DNA of 64,000 bases, taken from assembly GCA_963727915.1 (NCBI GenBank), contig CAVSID010000001.1:1240001-1304000 (forward strand), in the 5' to 3' direction. Position 1 is the first letter of the stretch. Each line of letters opens with the position of its first letter. The notes below the pieces were generated by a model, which did no database searches, was not told the DNA's origin, and saw nothing but the letters and a program-made list of their open reading frames with translations. This stretch comes from CAWAND01 sp963727915. GTDB taxonomy: Bacteria; Chloroflexota; Anaerolineae; Anaerolineales; E44-bin32. The translations under genes were made by a program, and so were the position numbers. Shown one piece after another: positions 1 to 8,691 of this stretch.

Positions 1-1274
1 GCAAATCGGCTCGCGGCTGTTGCTGACGAAGATGCAGCCCTGCTCCTGGCTGACCGACAGCATCAGCGACAACACCTGTCGTTGGCGGTTGAGAGTCACA
101 TCACGGTTGGTGAAAACGTCATAGACCGAAGGGGCTTGCACCAATCCGGCCAGAAAAGAGGCCTGCGACGAGGGTGAGCTTGTCGGCCGAGGTGTTGAAG
201 TAAGTCTCAGCCGCCGCTTCCACGCCGTAGGCCAGGTTGCCGTAGAAGTTCTGGTTGAGGTACAGCTCGAGGATCTCGTCTTTGGTGTAGCGACGGGTGA
301 TCTCGGCCGCCAACAGGATCTCCCGGATCTTGCGGATCGCCGTCCGTTGTGAGCGTTCCTCAGGGGTGAACAATAGGCCGCGCGGCAATCTGCTGGGTAA
401 TGGTGGATGCGCCGGAGACCTGGCTCCCCTCCGAGAGGTTCTGGTAGATGGCGCGGGCGATAGCCCACGGGTCGAAGCCTGGGTGGCTGTAGAAACCGGC
501 GTCCTCGGTGGCGATGGTGGCCGCCACCAAGTAAGGCGAGATGTTGTCCAGTTTCACATAGGTTCGGCGCCCGGCGTTGGGATCGAGGATCTCGTACAGC
601 AGGTCGCCTTTGCGGTCCAGAATGCGCGTGGTCTCAAACTGTGCGGCCTTGGATTGCAAGTCGTCGACCGCCGGCAAGGTGGAGGCCACGGCATAATACT
701 CATAGACCCCGAAGGACAAGGCGGCGATGAGCACTGCCGTGAGGACGAATAGCCCCAGGATGGTCATACGCAATACGAGGCTGCCGCAACCGGAGAGCCC
801 GCTCAGCCTGCCCTTCGGGCCATTGGACTGGGGCGGAGGGCATGTTGTAGGCCGCCGGTGTGACGCGGGTGGCGCCCGAGTCGCGCTCGGGGACACGCTG
901 CGGCAGGGCCGTCTCCCCGGTCCCAGGAGGAGGGGAGTAGCCCTGTGTGCTTTATGGGGCCCGGTGGCGCCCTCCTCCGTTGCAGACGGCATCGGTGGGG
1001 GAGCGGCTGGGTCGGGCTCTCGCTCGCGTATGGGCTCGGGATTGGGGACTTCGGGCTCTGACTCTGCAGCGTTCAGAGATTCAGCGAACCAGCCCCCGGT
1101 GAGATCTGGCGACCCCGTCGGATGGCGGTTGGGGGACAGACGCTCGTGCTCGACCGGCTCTTCGGAGTCCGGCTTCAGCAGTCTGCGGAACCTGCGTGAT
1201 GGCTCCTCAGAGTCCGAAGGCGGTGCCTCCTGCTCCGAGTCCTCTGGGGTCTCGGGCTCATATGTCTCGGTCAT
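1..1274 (-). CDS. class A penicillin-binding protein (PBP1A type), 5' part, frameshifted, runs off window
   Basis: This is a bifunctional peptidoglycan glycosyltransferase/transpeptidase of which only the N-terminal part lies in the window. From the ATG at 1274 there is a long acidic, Pro/Glu-rich cytoplasmic tail of roughly 170 residues, one membrane helix near residue 180, and then the GT51 domain with the motifs TEDAGFYSHPGFD, GASTITQQIA and LELYLNQNFYG. The reading frame breaks near 375 (extra base in the run coding QQIA-RGLLF) and again near 160, after which SFLAGLVQAPSVYD continues to the left edge. Both breaks look like sequencing indels because the other frame carries on the family motifs. 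The long disordered N-terminal tail is unusual for the family. The protein acts at the outer face of the cytoplasmic membrane. Confidence 0.9.
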
Positions 1275-1282
1275 GGGCTGCG

Positions 1283-1291
1283 ATTATAGCA
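1283..1291 (-). promoter_or_regulatory. extended -10 promoter of the PBP1A gene, nearly leaderless
   Basis: On the minus strand TGC-TATAAT lies only 8 bases before the ATG at 1274. Transcription from it would start at or next to the start codon, so the mRNA is probably leaderless; no Shine-Dalgarno sequence is seen. The -35 region is not recognisable, in keeping with an extended -10 element. Confidence 0.55.
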
Positions 1292-1303
1292 TGTGCCCGG
1301 GGG

Positions 1304-1777
1304 TCAGGCGCCAGTCTTGCTCTGCACCATCATGGTCCAGTGACCACTCATGACGACGTCGTTGTCCTGGTTCATGACCTGAACCTTGATGGTAAGGCTC
1401 CCGCCGCCCATGCGAGGCAGTGCCTTGGCACCTTCGATTTCCAGGCTTACGCGGACTGTATCGCCGATGTGCACCGGGCGGCTGAATTTCCAGTCGGCGA
1501 TATCTCGCCAGAGTAGGACTGTGCCTTCTAAAATGCCCGACCGCACCGCCAGGCCGGAGGCAATGGACAACACCAGCAAACCGTGGGCGACTCGCTGGCC
1601 AAAGGCGCCCCGGGCAGCATAGACCGCGTCGGTGTGGATCGAGTTGTAGTCGCCGCTCAACCCGGCAAAACTTACGATATCGGCTTCGGTCACAGTGCGT
1701 GCTGCGGTGTCGAATTTCTGCCCGACGGCGAACTCCTCGAAATACAGGCCCCGCCGGACGATGCCGTCGTTGGTCAT
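1304..1777 (-). CDS. MaoC family (R)-specific enoyl-CoA hydratase-like protein
   Basis: This is a 157-residue single hot-dog protein of the MaoC dehydratase family. Visible family features are the segment YFEEFAVGQKF near the N-terminus, the hydratase-type motif FAGLSGDYNSIHTD (the Asp/His pair that activates water in MaoC hydratases) and the conserved VAHGLLVLSIASGL that follows. The ATG at 1777 is chosen because AGGAGGG stands 7-8 bases upstream; a longer open frame reaching 2299 has no such support. The gene lies just upstream of the PBP gene on the same strand. Probable role: hydration of an enoyl-CoA in fatty-acid or acyl-CoA metabolism, with the substrate unknown. TAGAAT preceded by TGC about 30 bases upstream is a likely promoter. 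Confidence 0.88.
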   Translation of the reverse strand: MTNDGIVRRGLYFEEFAVGQKFDTAARTVTEADIVSFAGLSGDYNSIHTDAVYAARGAFGQRVAHGLLVLSIASGLAVRSGILEGTVLLWRDIADWKFSRPVHIGDTVRVSLEIEGAKALPRMGGGSLTIKVQVMNQDNDVVMSGHWTMMVQSKTGA

Positions 1778-1826
1778 CACGCATCCCTCCTGACCCGCAT
1801 CAGAGTGGCGACATTCTAGCATGCCT

Positions 1827-1855
1827 TTGACCTTTGGCGGCCGGGTTCGTACAAT
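1827..1855 (+). promoter_or_regulatory. sigma70-type promoter, leaderless, for the glycosidase gene
   Basis: TTGACC (1827-1832), a 17-base spacer and TACAAT (1850-1855) form a near-consensus promoter. The ATG at 1862 is only seven bases downstream of the -10 box and no Shine-Dalgarno sequence precedes it, so translation would begin on a leaderless transcript. Confidence 0.7.
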
Positions 1856-1861
1856 GCCTGC

Positions 1862-4258
1862 ATGCTCCCCAGCCATCCGGCTCAGGCCGATCCGCTGCCT
1901 CTCATCCTCGCCGCCGATGCACGGTTCGGTCCGTCGGACTATTTGGATGACCAGATTTGGGAGCTCACTCAATCCACCGGTGATCCTCCTTGCCTGGCGA
2001 TTTAGTCCACCTATGGCCTGCGGGCAAGAGGCATGAGTTTGTTTCCAGGTTTCGCCAGGGTGGGGGCCACATTGACCGATCCGCGTGCTTTCTCCGTGCC
2101 GCCAAAGGTTGAGGCGGTCTTCCCCAACTACGCCCGCCTGAACCTGGCTCCCTGGCCAGAGATCGAGGTCACGTCGGAATACTGGGTCGCCGATTCGCAC
2201 GCGCTGGCGGGACGCTTTCAGCTGGCCAACGCCAGTGACCAGGCGCAGGTCTTTGGTTTCCGTTTGTATGCCTTGCTTCGCCCCGACGAGGGGTCGCAAA
2301 TCATGCGCGAACGGGTCTTCCGAGGCGTCTCAGTTCTGACCGGCGCGTCGGGTGGCCTGTGGCCGGTGGTGTTCCTTTCGGGAGGGGCGAGCATCGAGGC
2401 GGCTGCTCATCCTGGTCTCGGATTGCGGGTCAAGCTCGCGCCAGGAGAGAGGCGTCAACTGACCTGGGCCCATGTTGGTTTGCCGGATCCTCAGGCGTCA
2501 TTTGATCAGGCACGCTCGATGACGGAACGTTCTTGGGATGCCGAAATCGCCCATCTGGAGATGGCCAACGCGCATCTGGTGCAAGTCGACTCGGGAAACC
2601 CTGATTGGGACCGGGCCTTTCGCGCTGCCCAGAACGCTGCCTTGAGGTCGTTGATCGGCCCCACACGCTATCTCCCATTCCCATCACCCGTGGCCTCGCG
2701 CTGGCCCGATCAAGGCTTCTCGGCCAGCCGAGACGGCCGGGACTACCCTCGCCCTTGGGCTGGCCAGTCGGCTGAAATGGCCATGGCAGTTGTCCCGGCG
2801 CTGATCCACGCCGCACCCCGTCTGGCGCAAGGCGTACTTCGTGATTTTCTTCACAATCCGACCCCTGAGGGGGGTCTGGATGCGAGGCCCGGATTGGGTG
2901 GCCAAAGGTCTGGGACGATCTGCCCGCCGGTGTTGGCCGGACTGGCGCTCCAAGTCTATAAGTCCACCGAAGATGTGTCCTTCCTCAGGTCTACTCGGCC
3001 CGGCTGGGTGGCGGCCCTGCGGGTGTGGTTCGGACCCGACCACGATCGCGATGAGGATGGTTTTCCCGAGTGGGACAACACGCTGCATGCGATGGTCGAG
3101 GACTTACCGACCTTCGCTCGATGGCATACCTGGGCTCAGGGCTTGAACATCGATATGGCCGAGACGCCCGATCTGGGCTCGTACCTGATTCGTGAGTGCC
3201 AGGCGCTGCTGGAGATGGGGCGCATCGTCGACGAACATGACGATGACGAATGGCTGGAGGCCACGGCTCGCTTGCTTCGGGACCGGCTGGAGGCGGCCTG
3301 GTCGCAAGACCTGCACGCCTATCTGCCTGTCGACCGTGACAAGCACGCTTCTCCAGAAGGATCTGAAATCGTTCGCAAACGAGGCGCCTTCTCTTACAAA
3401 GTCAAAGGCCGATTCGAAAAGCCGGTGCGCCTAATCATTCGCTGTTTTGGGCCAGAATTGGAAGCCAAAAAGCTCAAGCTACGCATCCACGGCCGCAGCC
3501 GCCGAGGCCGGAGCCGGATTGAAAGCCTGAACGCTCGCCACGTCCAGTGGTTCTGGGACTTCGGGACCGTGACCACGATCAAGACCTATGTAGAGATCAC
3601 CCAGGTTGAGGTGTTGGGCCTGAGCGACGATTTTGAAACCGAGTTTCGGGTGGCAGATTTCACACGTCTGGAAGCGATGTCGATGCTGCCACTCTGGGCG
3701 GGCGTGCCGAATGCTGAGCGGGCAGCCGAGCTCATTGAAATGACCCTGGCTTCGCCCGATCGATTTTGGCGTCAGTATGGAGTCCCACGCTGCTCGGCCG
3801 AAGATCCGGCCTATGAGCCCGACAATCGGTTGGAGGCCTGCGGCGTGAGCCCGATTCAGAATGCCATGCTGGTCGAGGGGCTTCTGACCTACGGAAGAAG
3901 CTCAGAGGCAGCCGAGCTCTTCGAACGACTCATGGCTGCCGTGTCTCAGTCACCCGATGGCGACCAAGGGTTTCGCTCCGTCTACCACCCGGACAGACCA
4001 GGTGGAGTTGGGGACCGAGAGGAGATCCTGGGCATCGCGCCGTTGCATCTCTTCCTGGAACTGGTCGGGGTGCGCCTGATTTCGCCATCGAAGATTCGCC
4101 TTGAAGGACGAAACCCCTTTGACTCCCCCGTTCGCCTTACCTGGCGGGGCCTGGAAATCACTCGCCAGGCGGATCGCACCGAAATCACCTTTCCTAACGG
4201 CCAGCAGGTATCCACACAGGGGGAAACACCGAGCATCGTCGAACAGCTGAAACCTTAG
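1862..4258 (+). CDS. six-hairpin (alpha/alpha)6-barrel glycoside hydrolase-like protein with internal amber codon
   Basis: This is a roughly 798-codon gene for an (alpha/alpha)6-toroid glycosidase of the glucosidase/GH63/mannosylglycerate-hydrolase group. Evidence is the N-terminal beta-sandwich (residues about 60-230), the helical barrel with WDRAFRAAQNAAL, and DRDEDGFPEWDN, which carries the candidate acid residue of the group. A basic insert around residues 500-600 (SYKVKGRFEKPVR onward) interrupts the barrel and is unusual. The frame from the promoter-linked ATG contains TAG at 2003-2005, directly followed in the same frame by STYGLRARGMSLFP, which continues the protein. The expected codon is probably CAG, so one C-to-T change explains it. 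If the stop is real, translation could restart at ATG 2033. The substrate cannot be inferred; a role in storage or compatible sugar breakdown is possible. Confidence 0.75.
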
Positions 4259-4272
4259 GGCGACCATCTGAT

Positions 4273-4280
4273 GCTATAAT
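4273..4280 (+). promoter_or_regulatory. extended -10 promoter of the antiporter operon
   Basis: TGC-TATAAT followed by CCGCCC matches the initiation region seen again at 54870 and, in part, at 48218. No convincing -35 box is present, as expected for a TGn-extended element. The start point would be near 4287, leaving a leader of about 145 nt. Confidence 0.6.
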
Positions 4281-4286
4281 CCGCCC

Positions 4287-4431
4287 GCCCACGACAAGCG
4301 GTGGAGCAATTGAACGTACTCGGGCGGACACCGCATCCCAGGGCAGTGTGCGGGGAGGGGAGCCGTTAGGATCAAGCTAGAGCGGCTGGAAGTCCGGGGA
4401 GTGCGCCGGCGGATGAGGGGATGTTCGACGC
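4287..4431 (+). promoter_or_regulatory. structured 5' leader of the Na+/H+ antiporter mRNA, possible cis-regulatory RNA
   Basis: The long GC-rich leader can form a stem of GCGGTG (4298-4303) with CACCGC (4329-4334) and a second of AGCCG (4361-4365) with CGGCT (4383-4387), separated by the G-rich block GCGGGGAGGGGAG. Lithium, sodium and c-di-AMP riboswitches are known upstream of cation transporter genes in other bacteria. I do not recognise the consensus of any of them here, so function is open. Confidence 0.3.
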
Positions 4432-6321
4432 ATGGATGAACTGGTTCAGATCGAGCTGCTGATCCTCGAGCTGCTGCTGATCGTCTCCGTCGTAGCGGTG
4501 GCCGTCCGCCACTTTCGCATTCCTTATACCGTGGCGCTTGTCCTGGCCGGCCTGGCGCTTTCCCTCCAGTCGCCGCTCGGGATCGAATTGACTCCGGATC
4601 TCATTCTCTCGCTGTTCATCCCGCCTCTGGTCTTCGAAGCCGCCTTCCATATCAATCTCACCAAGCTTCGTGAGAACCTGACGGCCATCATCATACTGAC
4701 CGTGCCGGGCGTGATTCTGACCATGCTGCTGGTAGGCGCCATCGTCTCCTGGGGCGTGGGCATCCCCATCCAGCTGGCCCTGGTTTTCGGGGCGTTGATC
4801 GCTGCCACCGACCCCGTGTCGGTCGTCGCCATTTTCCGCAAGCTGGGCGCCCCTAAGCGGCTGGAAGTCTTGCTTGAAGGCGAGAGCCTGTTCAACGACG
4901 GCACTGCGATTGTGATCTTCAATCTGGCGGTCGTCGCCTACCTCACGGGACAGTTCGACTTTGTGCAGGGAGCGGTGAGCTTTGTGCGGGTGGCCGGGGG
5001 CGGCCTGCTGACCGGCCTGGTGCTTGGCTTGTTGGCCTCTCGACTGATCGCTCGCATCGATGACCACCTGGTGGAGACCACGCTCACCACAGTGCTGGCC
5101 TTCGGTTCCTTCCTTGTCGCAGAGCAAATGCTCCACGTCAGCGGTGTCTTGGCGGTGGTGGCCGCCGGCCTGGTCAACGGCAACATCGGCCCGCAAGGCA
5201 TGTCGCCGACAACCCGAATCGTGGTGTTGAACTTCTGGGAGTACGTGGCGTTCTTGGCCAACTCGGCGGTCTTCCTGCTGATTGGATTGGACATCGAGGT
5301 GCCGGCGCTTCTGGCCGACTTCAGGCACATCCTGTGGGCCATCGCCGCCATTCTCGTGGCGCGGGCCATCACGGTTTACGGTCTATCGCGTTTGGGGCGA
5401 GGCATGCCGGGGGCCTGGCGACATGTCCTGTATTGGGGCGGCCTGCGAGGCGCCATCGCCCTGGCGCTTGCCCTGAGTCTGTCGCCGCAATTCGGAACCG
5501 GCCGGCAGACGCTGATCGTGATGACGTTCGGGGTGGTGCTCTTTACTCTGCTGGTTCAGGGCCTGACCATGAACGGCCTCATCAGGCGGCTGGGGGTGAT
5601 CTCAGTCACGGAAGCGCAGCGAGAATACGAGCGGCGCCACGCCCGGGCGTTGGCGGCACAGTCAAGCTACGATCATCTCGACCGTATGCACCGCCAAGGG
5701 CTGATATCCTCCCATACCTGGGATGTCCTTCAACCGACGCTCAAGCGGCGAGGCCAGGCCCTGAAGGAGGCCGTCCAGGAAGTGCTTCACAATGTCCCTC
5801 AGCTCGAGATCGAGGAAATGCAAACCGCTCGGCGAGAACTGCTGCGGGCCCAGCGAAGCACGCTGGCCAACCTGCGCCGGGACGGCGTGGTCTCAGAAGA
5901 GATCTACACTGATGTGGTGACAGAGATCGATCTGGCGCTTGAGTCTGGCGTGGACATGTGGGCTCGTTACCTGATTGATTCGGAGCACAAACCCAACATC
6001 ACCCACCTGGTCAGCGCCGTGATTCAGGATGAAGATGCTGAGTCCGTCAGCAACGCGCTGGCCATGCGCGGCATTCCCTCAACGCGCGTGCAGAGCAAGG
6101 GCGGGCTGCTCAACCAGACGAATCACGTCTTTCTGGTGGGGATTCCGGACGGGCATTTGGAGGAAGTGGTTGGGGCAATTGAAGATGCCACCGATGCCCG
6201 TGTCAAGTACCTTGAGCATCCCATGACTGAACTGGGAGCCCCGCTTGCGGAGGCACGAGCGGTTGACATCCAAGGGGCAACCGTTTTCGTCTTCGACGTC
6301 GAACGATACGAGGAAATCTAG
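4432..6321 (+). CDS. CPA1 family Na+(K+)/H+ antiporter with C-terminal DarA/PstA-like domain
   Basis: This is a 629-residue inner-membrane protein. Residues 1-395 form the 12-helix CPA1 exchanger (NhaP/NHE type), with the ion-binding signature ALIAATDPVSVVAIF and then GESLFNDGTAIVIF; the Asp in each is the usual proton/cation site. Residues about 400-520 are a charged helical linker. Residues 523-629 match the DarA/PstA P-II-like fold: AVIQDEDAESVSNAL, a glycine-rich KGGLLNQTNH loop, FLVGIPDGHLEEVV and the terminal strand GATVFVFDVERYEEI. The gene directly downstream encodes the same fold alone. In Firmicutes this fold binds cyclic di-AMP, which controls K+/Na+ balance, so the tail is probably a nucleotide-sensing regulator of transport. 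The fusion is inferred from sequence alone. Confidence 0.88.
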   Translation: MDELVQIELLILELLLIVSVVAVAVRHFRIPYTVALVLAGLALSLQSPLGIELTPDLILSLFIPPLVFEAAFHINLTKLRENLTAIIILTVPGVILTMLLVGAIVSWGVGIPIQLALVFGALIAATDPVSVVAIFRKLGAPKRLEVLLEGESLFNDGTAIVIFNLAVVAYLTGQFDFVQGAVSFVRVAGGGLLTGLVLGLLASRLIARIDDHLVETTLTTVLAFGSFLVAEQMLHVSGVLAVVAAGLVNGNIGPQGMSPTTRIVVLNFWEYVAFLANSAVFLLIGLDIEVPALLADFRHILWAIAAILVARAITVYGLSRLGRGMPGAWRHVLYWGGLRGAIALALALSLSPQFGTGRQTLIVMTFGVVLFTLLVQGLTMNGLIRRLGVISVTEAQREYERRHARALAAQSSYDHLDRMHRQGLISSHTWDVLQPTLKRRGQALKEAVQEVLHNVPQLEIEEMQTARRELLRAQRSTLANLRRDGVVSEEIYTDVVTEIDLALESGVDMWARYLIDSEHKPNITHLVSAVIQDEDAESVSNALAMRGIPSTRVQSKGGLLNQTNHVFLVGIPDGHLEEVVGAIEDATDARVKYLEHPMTELGAPLAEARAVDIQGATVFVFDVERYEEI

Positions 6322-6323
6322 CC

Positions 6324-6590
6324 GTGAAAATGATGATTGTCGTGCTGGCGGATGATGATGCTGAAGCCGTCTTGAAAGCTTTGCTGGAGGCGGAGTATCG
6401 GGTGACGAGGTTGGCGTCAACCGGAGGGTTTTTCCGCCGTGGCAACACCACGCTTATGATCGGGACGGAAGACGAACGAGTGGACCGGGCCCTGGAGGTG
6501 ATCCGCCTTACGACCCAGACACCCGGAGGCGACGAGGGCAGGCGGGCTACGGTATTCGTTCTCAAGCTGGCGGACTTCCAACAGGTCTAG
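6324..6590 (+). CDS. cyclic-di-AMP receptor-like protein, DarA/PstA (P-II-like) family
   Basis: This 88-residue protein has all hallmarks of the DarA/PstA family: MIVVLADDDAEAVLKAL, the RLASTGGFFRRGNTT loop that surrounds the ligand in known structures, LMIGTEDERVDRALEVI and the last strand ATVFVLKLADF. A GTG start at 6324 is preferred over ATG 6330 because GAGGAA lies eight bases upstream. It begins two bases after the antiporter stop, so the two are co-transcribed. Known members trimerise and bind c-di-AMP at subunit interfaces. Here it may form mixed trimers with, or compete with, the related tail of the antiporter. No diadenylate cyclase is in the window. Confidence 0.88.
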   Translation: MKMMIVVLADDDAEAVLKALLEAEYRVTRLASTGGFFRRGNTTLMIGTEDERVDRALEVIRLTTQTPGGDEGRRATVFVLKLADFQQV

Positions 6591-6626
6591 GCCCCGCTTC
6601 TTCGCCGTCTCATCCATTGCCACATC

Positions 6627-6660
6627 AAGGCGCCTCCTCGAGGAGGCGCCTTTGGGTTTA
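6627..6660. terminator. bidirectional hairpin terminator between convergent genes
   Basis: A perfect 26-bp palindrome (6627-6652, centre CTCGAG) made of AAGGCGCCTCCTC and its complement separates the DarA gene (+) from the flavin reductase gene (-). It is flanked by short T/A runs, as expected for a two-way terminator. Confidence 0.8.
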
Positions 6661-7143
6661 GTCGGCGAGATGACGGTAGAGCTGGTCGTGGTAGACAAGC
6701 GGCGGGGCCTGGCGCAGGATTTTGGCCTCGGTGACCTGGCCCATGAAGACAGTGCTGGCGCCCCCCGGGTGGGCGGCCGTCACCCGGCAATCGACGTAGG
6801 CCAGCGCGCCCTCAGGAACCGGGCAGCCGCTGGGCGTGGAGATCACCGACAAGGACTCGAAGCGGTCCTCGAACTCACCCTGTCGGCCGGCGAAACGGTC
6901 GGAAATCTCGCGCTGGTCTTCGGCCAGGATGGCGGCGCCAAACACCCCGGAGTTCGCGATCATGTCGTGGGTTCGAGATGACGTGTCGATGCAGACCAGC
7001 ACCAAGGGGGGGGCCAGGGCCACCGAAGTGAACGAGCTCACGGTCATCCCGTGACGCTGGCCCTCAAAGTGGGAGGACACCAGCGCCACACCTGACGTCC
7101 AGGTCCGCATCATCTCTCTCAGGTCTTCAGGTTGAAAGGTCAT
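6658..7143 (-). CDS. flavin reductase family protein (FMN-binding split barrel)
   Basis: This is a 161-residue split-barrel flavoprotein. The N-terminal WTSGVALVSS, the GMTVSSFTSVALAPPLVLVCID segment (FMN phosphate and ring contacts in the family) and the C-terminal YHDQLYRHL motif are typical of NAD(P)H:flavin reductases that feed monooxygenases or act on small oxidants. No partner oxygenase is adjacent. It is the last gene of a minus-strand group containing the phosphomutase-like enzyme, a methyltransferase and the UGA-containing thioredoxin-like gene. Substrate unknown. Confidence 0.88.
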   Translation of the reverse strand: MTFQPEDLREMMRTWTSGVALVSSHFEGQRHGMTVSSFTSVALAPPLVLVCIDTSSRTHDMIANSGVFGAAILAEDQREISDRFAGRQGEFEDRFESLSVISTPSGCPVPEGALAYVDCRVTAAHPGGASTVFMGQVTEAKILRQAPPLVYHDQLYRHLAD

Positions 7144-7186
7144 CTTGCGTCATGCCCCTTCCTTGGTCGTCCCAGCCTCGGATCGG

Positions 7187-8125
7187 CTACTTTTCCGGCT
7201 CGTGATTATCGAAAATGATATCCAATACGGCGGGGGTAAACCCTGTCAGGTCTACCAGCTGCTCGGCGAATCGGCGCCGCAAATCTTCCGGCCCGATCAG
7301 CAGACCTGGCACCGGATTGAGCGTATGTCCGCGGGCGCTCAGATCCTCCATGTTGCCATGATCGGAGGTGAGCACGATCAGATCCCGCCGATCACCCCAG
7401 GCGTCGATTAAGCCTGCCAGAACGCCGTCGAACGACTCCATTAGGCGCACCGCCGCTTCGGCGTCCTGGTGGTGGCCGGCATAATCGCTCGCCCAATAGT
7501 CAAACCAGCTTAGATCGCGGGAGGCAGCCAATCCGGCCATCAGGCGCCCGGAGTCTTCCGGAGAGTAGACCGGTGCCGGGGGAAAACTTGGCTGCGATGC
7601 CCATCCGTCGCCGGTGAAGTCGGCCGAGAGGGCTCGCCCTGCCTGGAGATCGTCAGCGGTCATCAGCGGGAAGCCGGCCGCCGTCAGCGCCAGGGGGATG
7701 GCTGAGTAGAGGCGGCGGCCCGAGTCGATGGCTTGGAAGTAGCCGGGCGGATACGCGTTGAGCAGGGCCGCCGTACCGCCGCGCCCCTTGACCTGCATGA
7801 ACAAGTTGTCCTGGCGCAGAATATCGGCCACGGCTGGATTGGGTTTGGGCCCGTAATGCCCTCCGATCTCCAGAGGTACGTTGCGCCCGGTGAGCAGGCT
7901 GGCCTGCCCGGTTGCCGATTGCGGTGTCTTGGGCACACCCATCCGGGCATCGATAGACAACAGCGTGGCCTGCGGGCCCCACAGCGGGGCCACGCCAGCG
8001 ACCATGCGCTTGCCCTGCAGCAAGCCTTCCAGGGCCGGCATCCGGGCGGACACCAGCGGGTTGACTTCCGGATCGGATGGGCCAAGGCCCACGCCGTCCA
8101 AGAAGAGAAACAGCACCCGGCTCAC
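7187..8125 (-). CDS. phosphoglycerate mutase/alkaline phosphatase superfamily metalloenzyme
   Basis: This is a 312-residue protein of the alkaline-phosphatase/iPGM metalloenzyme superfamily. The first metal-site Asp is in VLFLFLDGVGLG, the nucleophile region is probably TPQSATGQASLLTG, and the second metal cluster is SDHGNMEDLSARGHT with HHQDAEAA before it. These match cofactor-independent phosphoglycerate mutase-like enzymes, but at 312 residues it is much shorter than true iPGM (about 510) because the phosphotransferase insert is missing. It could be a phosphatase, phosphomutase or phosphodiesterase. The gene starts inside the stop of the upstream methyltransferase gene (4-base ATGA overlap), so the two are translationally coupled. 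Confidence 0.8.
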   Translation of the reverse strand: MSRVLFLFLDGVGLGPSDPEVNPLVSARMPALEGLLQGKRMVAGVAPLWGPQATLLSIDARMGVPKTPQSATGQASLLTGRNVPLEIGGHYGPKPNPAVADILRQDNLFMQVKGRGGTAALLNAYPPGYFQAIDSGRRLYSAIPLALTAAGFPLMTADDLQAGRALSADFTGDGWASQPSFPPAPVYSPEDSGRLMAGLAASRDLSWFDYWASDYAGHHQDAEAAVRLMESFDGVLAGLIDAWGDRRDLIVLTSDHGNMEDLSARGHTLNPVPGLLIGPEDLRRRFAEQLVDLTGFTPAVLDIIFDNHEPEK

Positions 8126-8691
8126 GCTGCCCGCTTCTCCAAGGTTAGCCAGGCCGATTCCCGGCCACGGAAATCGCCCTTCTCGACGGATTTCATCTCA
8201 AATGACGGCGAGAACGTGCCGACGACGTCGTCCAAGGATGGCCAAAACCCGTCGGGCTCGTCGCTGGATTGATAGAAGCTGTATACGAGCAGCGTGCCGC
8301 CAGGCCGCAACCAGCGCTGCAAGTTTTGGGCGTAGGCGGCGCGCCGCGACCCCCGCAGCCCGTGAGAGCAGCCGAGGTCGAGGACCATGTTAAAAGGCTC
8401 GGGGAACGCAAGCTCCAGGGTGATATCGCTTCGAAGGATTTGGGCGGCAAGGCCGCGCCGTGCAAGGCGGGATCGGGCTCTCCAGACGGCGATCTGGCTG
8501 ATATCAACGCCCCAGGCATCCCAACCGTGTTCGGCGAAGCTGGCCAGATTGGTGCCCGTCCCGCACCCGGCGTCGAGCGCCCGGCCGGCCGGGTGTGTGG
8601 CGAGATAGGCCTGAAGCTCTGGAGGAGAAACGCCGCTGTCCCAGGGTGTGTTGCCCAGGAGATAGCGAAGCTCCATGTGCCAGCGGTTCAT
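8122..8691 (-). CDS. class I SAM-dependent methyltransferase
   Basis: This 189-residue Rossmann methyltransferase has the SAM-binding motif I ALDAGCGTGTNL, an acidic post-I residue in WGVDISQIAVWRAR, and the motif IV region MVLDLGCSHGL. The N-terminal WDSGVSPPEL segment resembles tellurite-resistance/TehB-like and thiopurine-like enzymes, but the substrate cannot be named. It overlaps the upstream UGA-containing thioredoxin-like gene and the downstream phosphatase-like gene by four bases on each side, so the three are one coupled operon. Confidence 0.85.
   Translation of the reverse strand: MNRWHMELRYLLGNTPWDSGVSPPELQAYLATHPAGRALDAGCGTGTNLASFAEHGWDAWGVDISQIAVWRARSRLARRGLAAQILRSDITLELAFPEPFNMVLDLGCSHGLRGSRRAAYAQNLQRWLRPGGTLLVYSFYQSSDEPDGFWPSLDDVVGTFSPSFEMKSVEKGDFRGRESAWLTLEKRAA

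Noticed and set aside
2840..2860. Seventh Rex-like site TCGTGATTTTCTTCACAA
   Set aside because: It has a mismatch in the left half and codes a normal segment of the glycosidase (RDFLHN); too weak to count.
4287..4431. ydaO-type c-di-AMP riboswitch in the antiporter leader
   Set aside because: Attractive because of the DarA domain, but the conserved ydaO sequence blocks are not present by eye; kept only as an unclassified leader.
4372..5328. Long minus-strand open frame opposite the antiporter
   Set aside because: It is a Gln/Asp/His-rich shadow of the antiporter helices, with no start signal or family match. The same holds for 24765-25679 opposite the cyclase gene and for many others.
6627..6652. 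26-bp palindrome as a regulator binding site
   Set aside because: It lies between two convergent gene ends, where a bidirectional terminator is the simpler reading.
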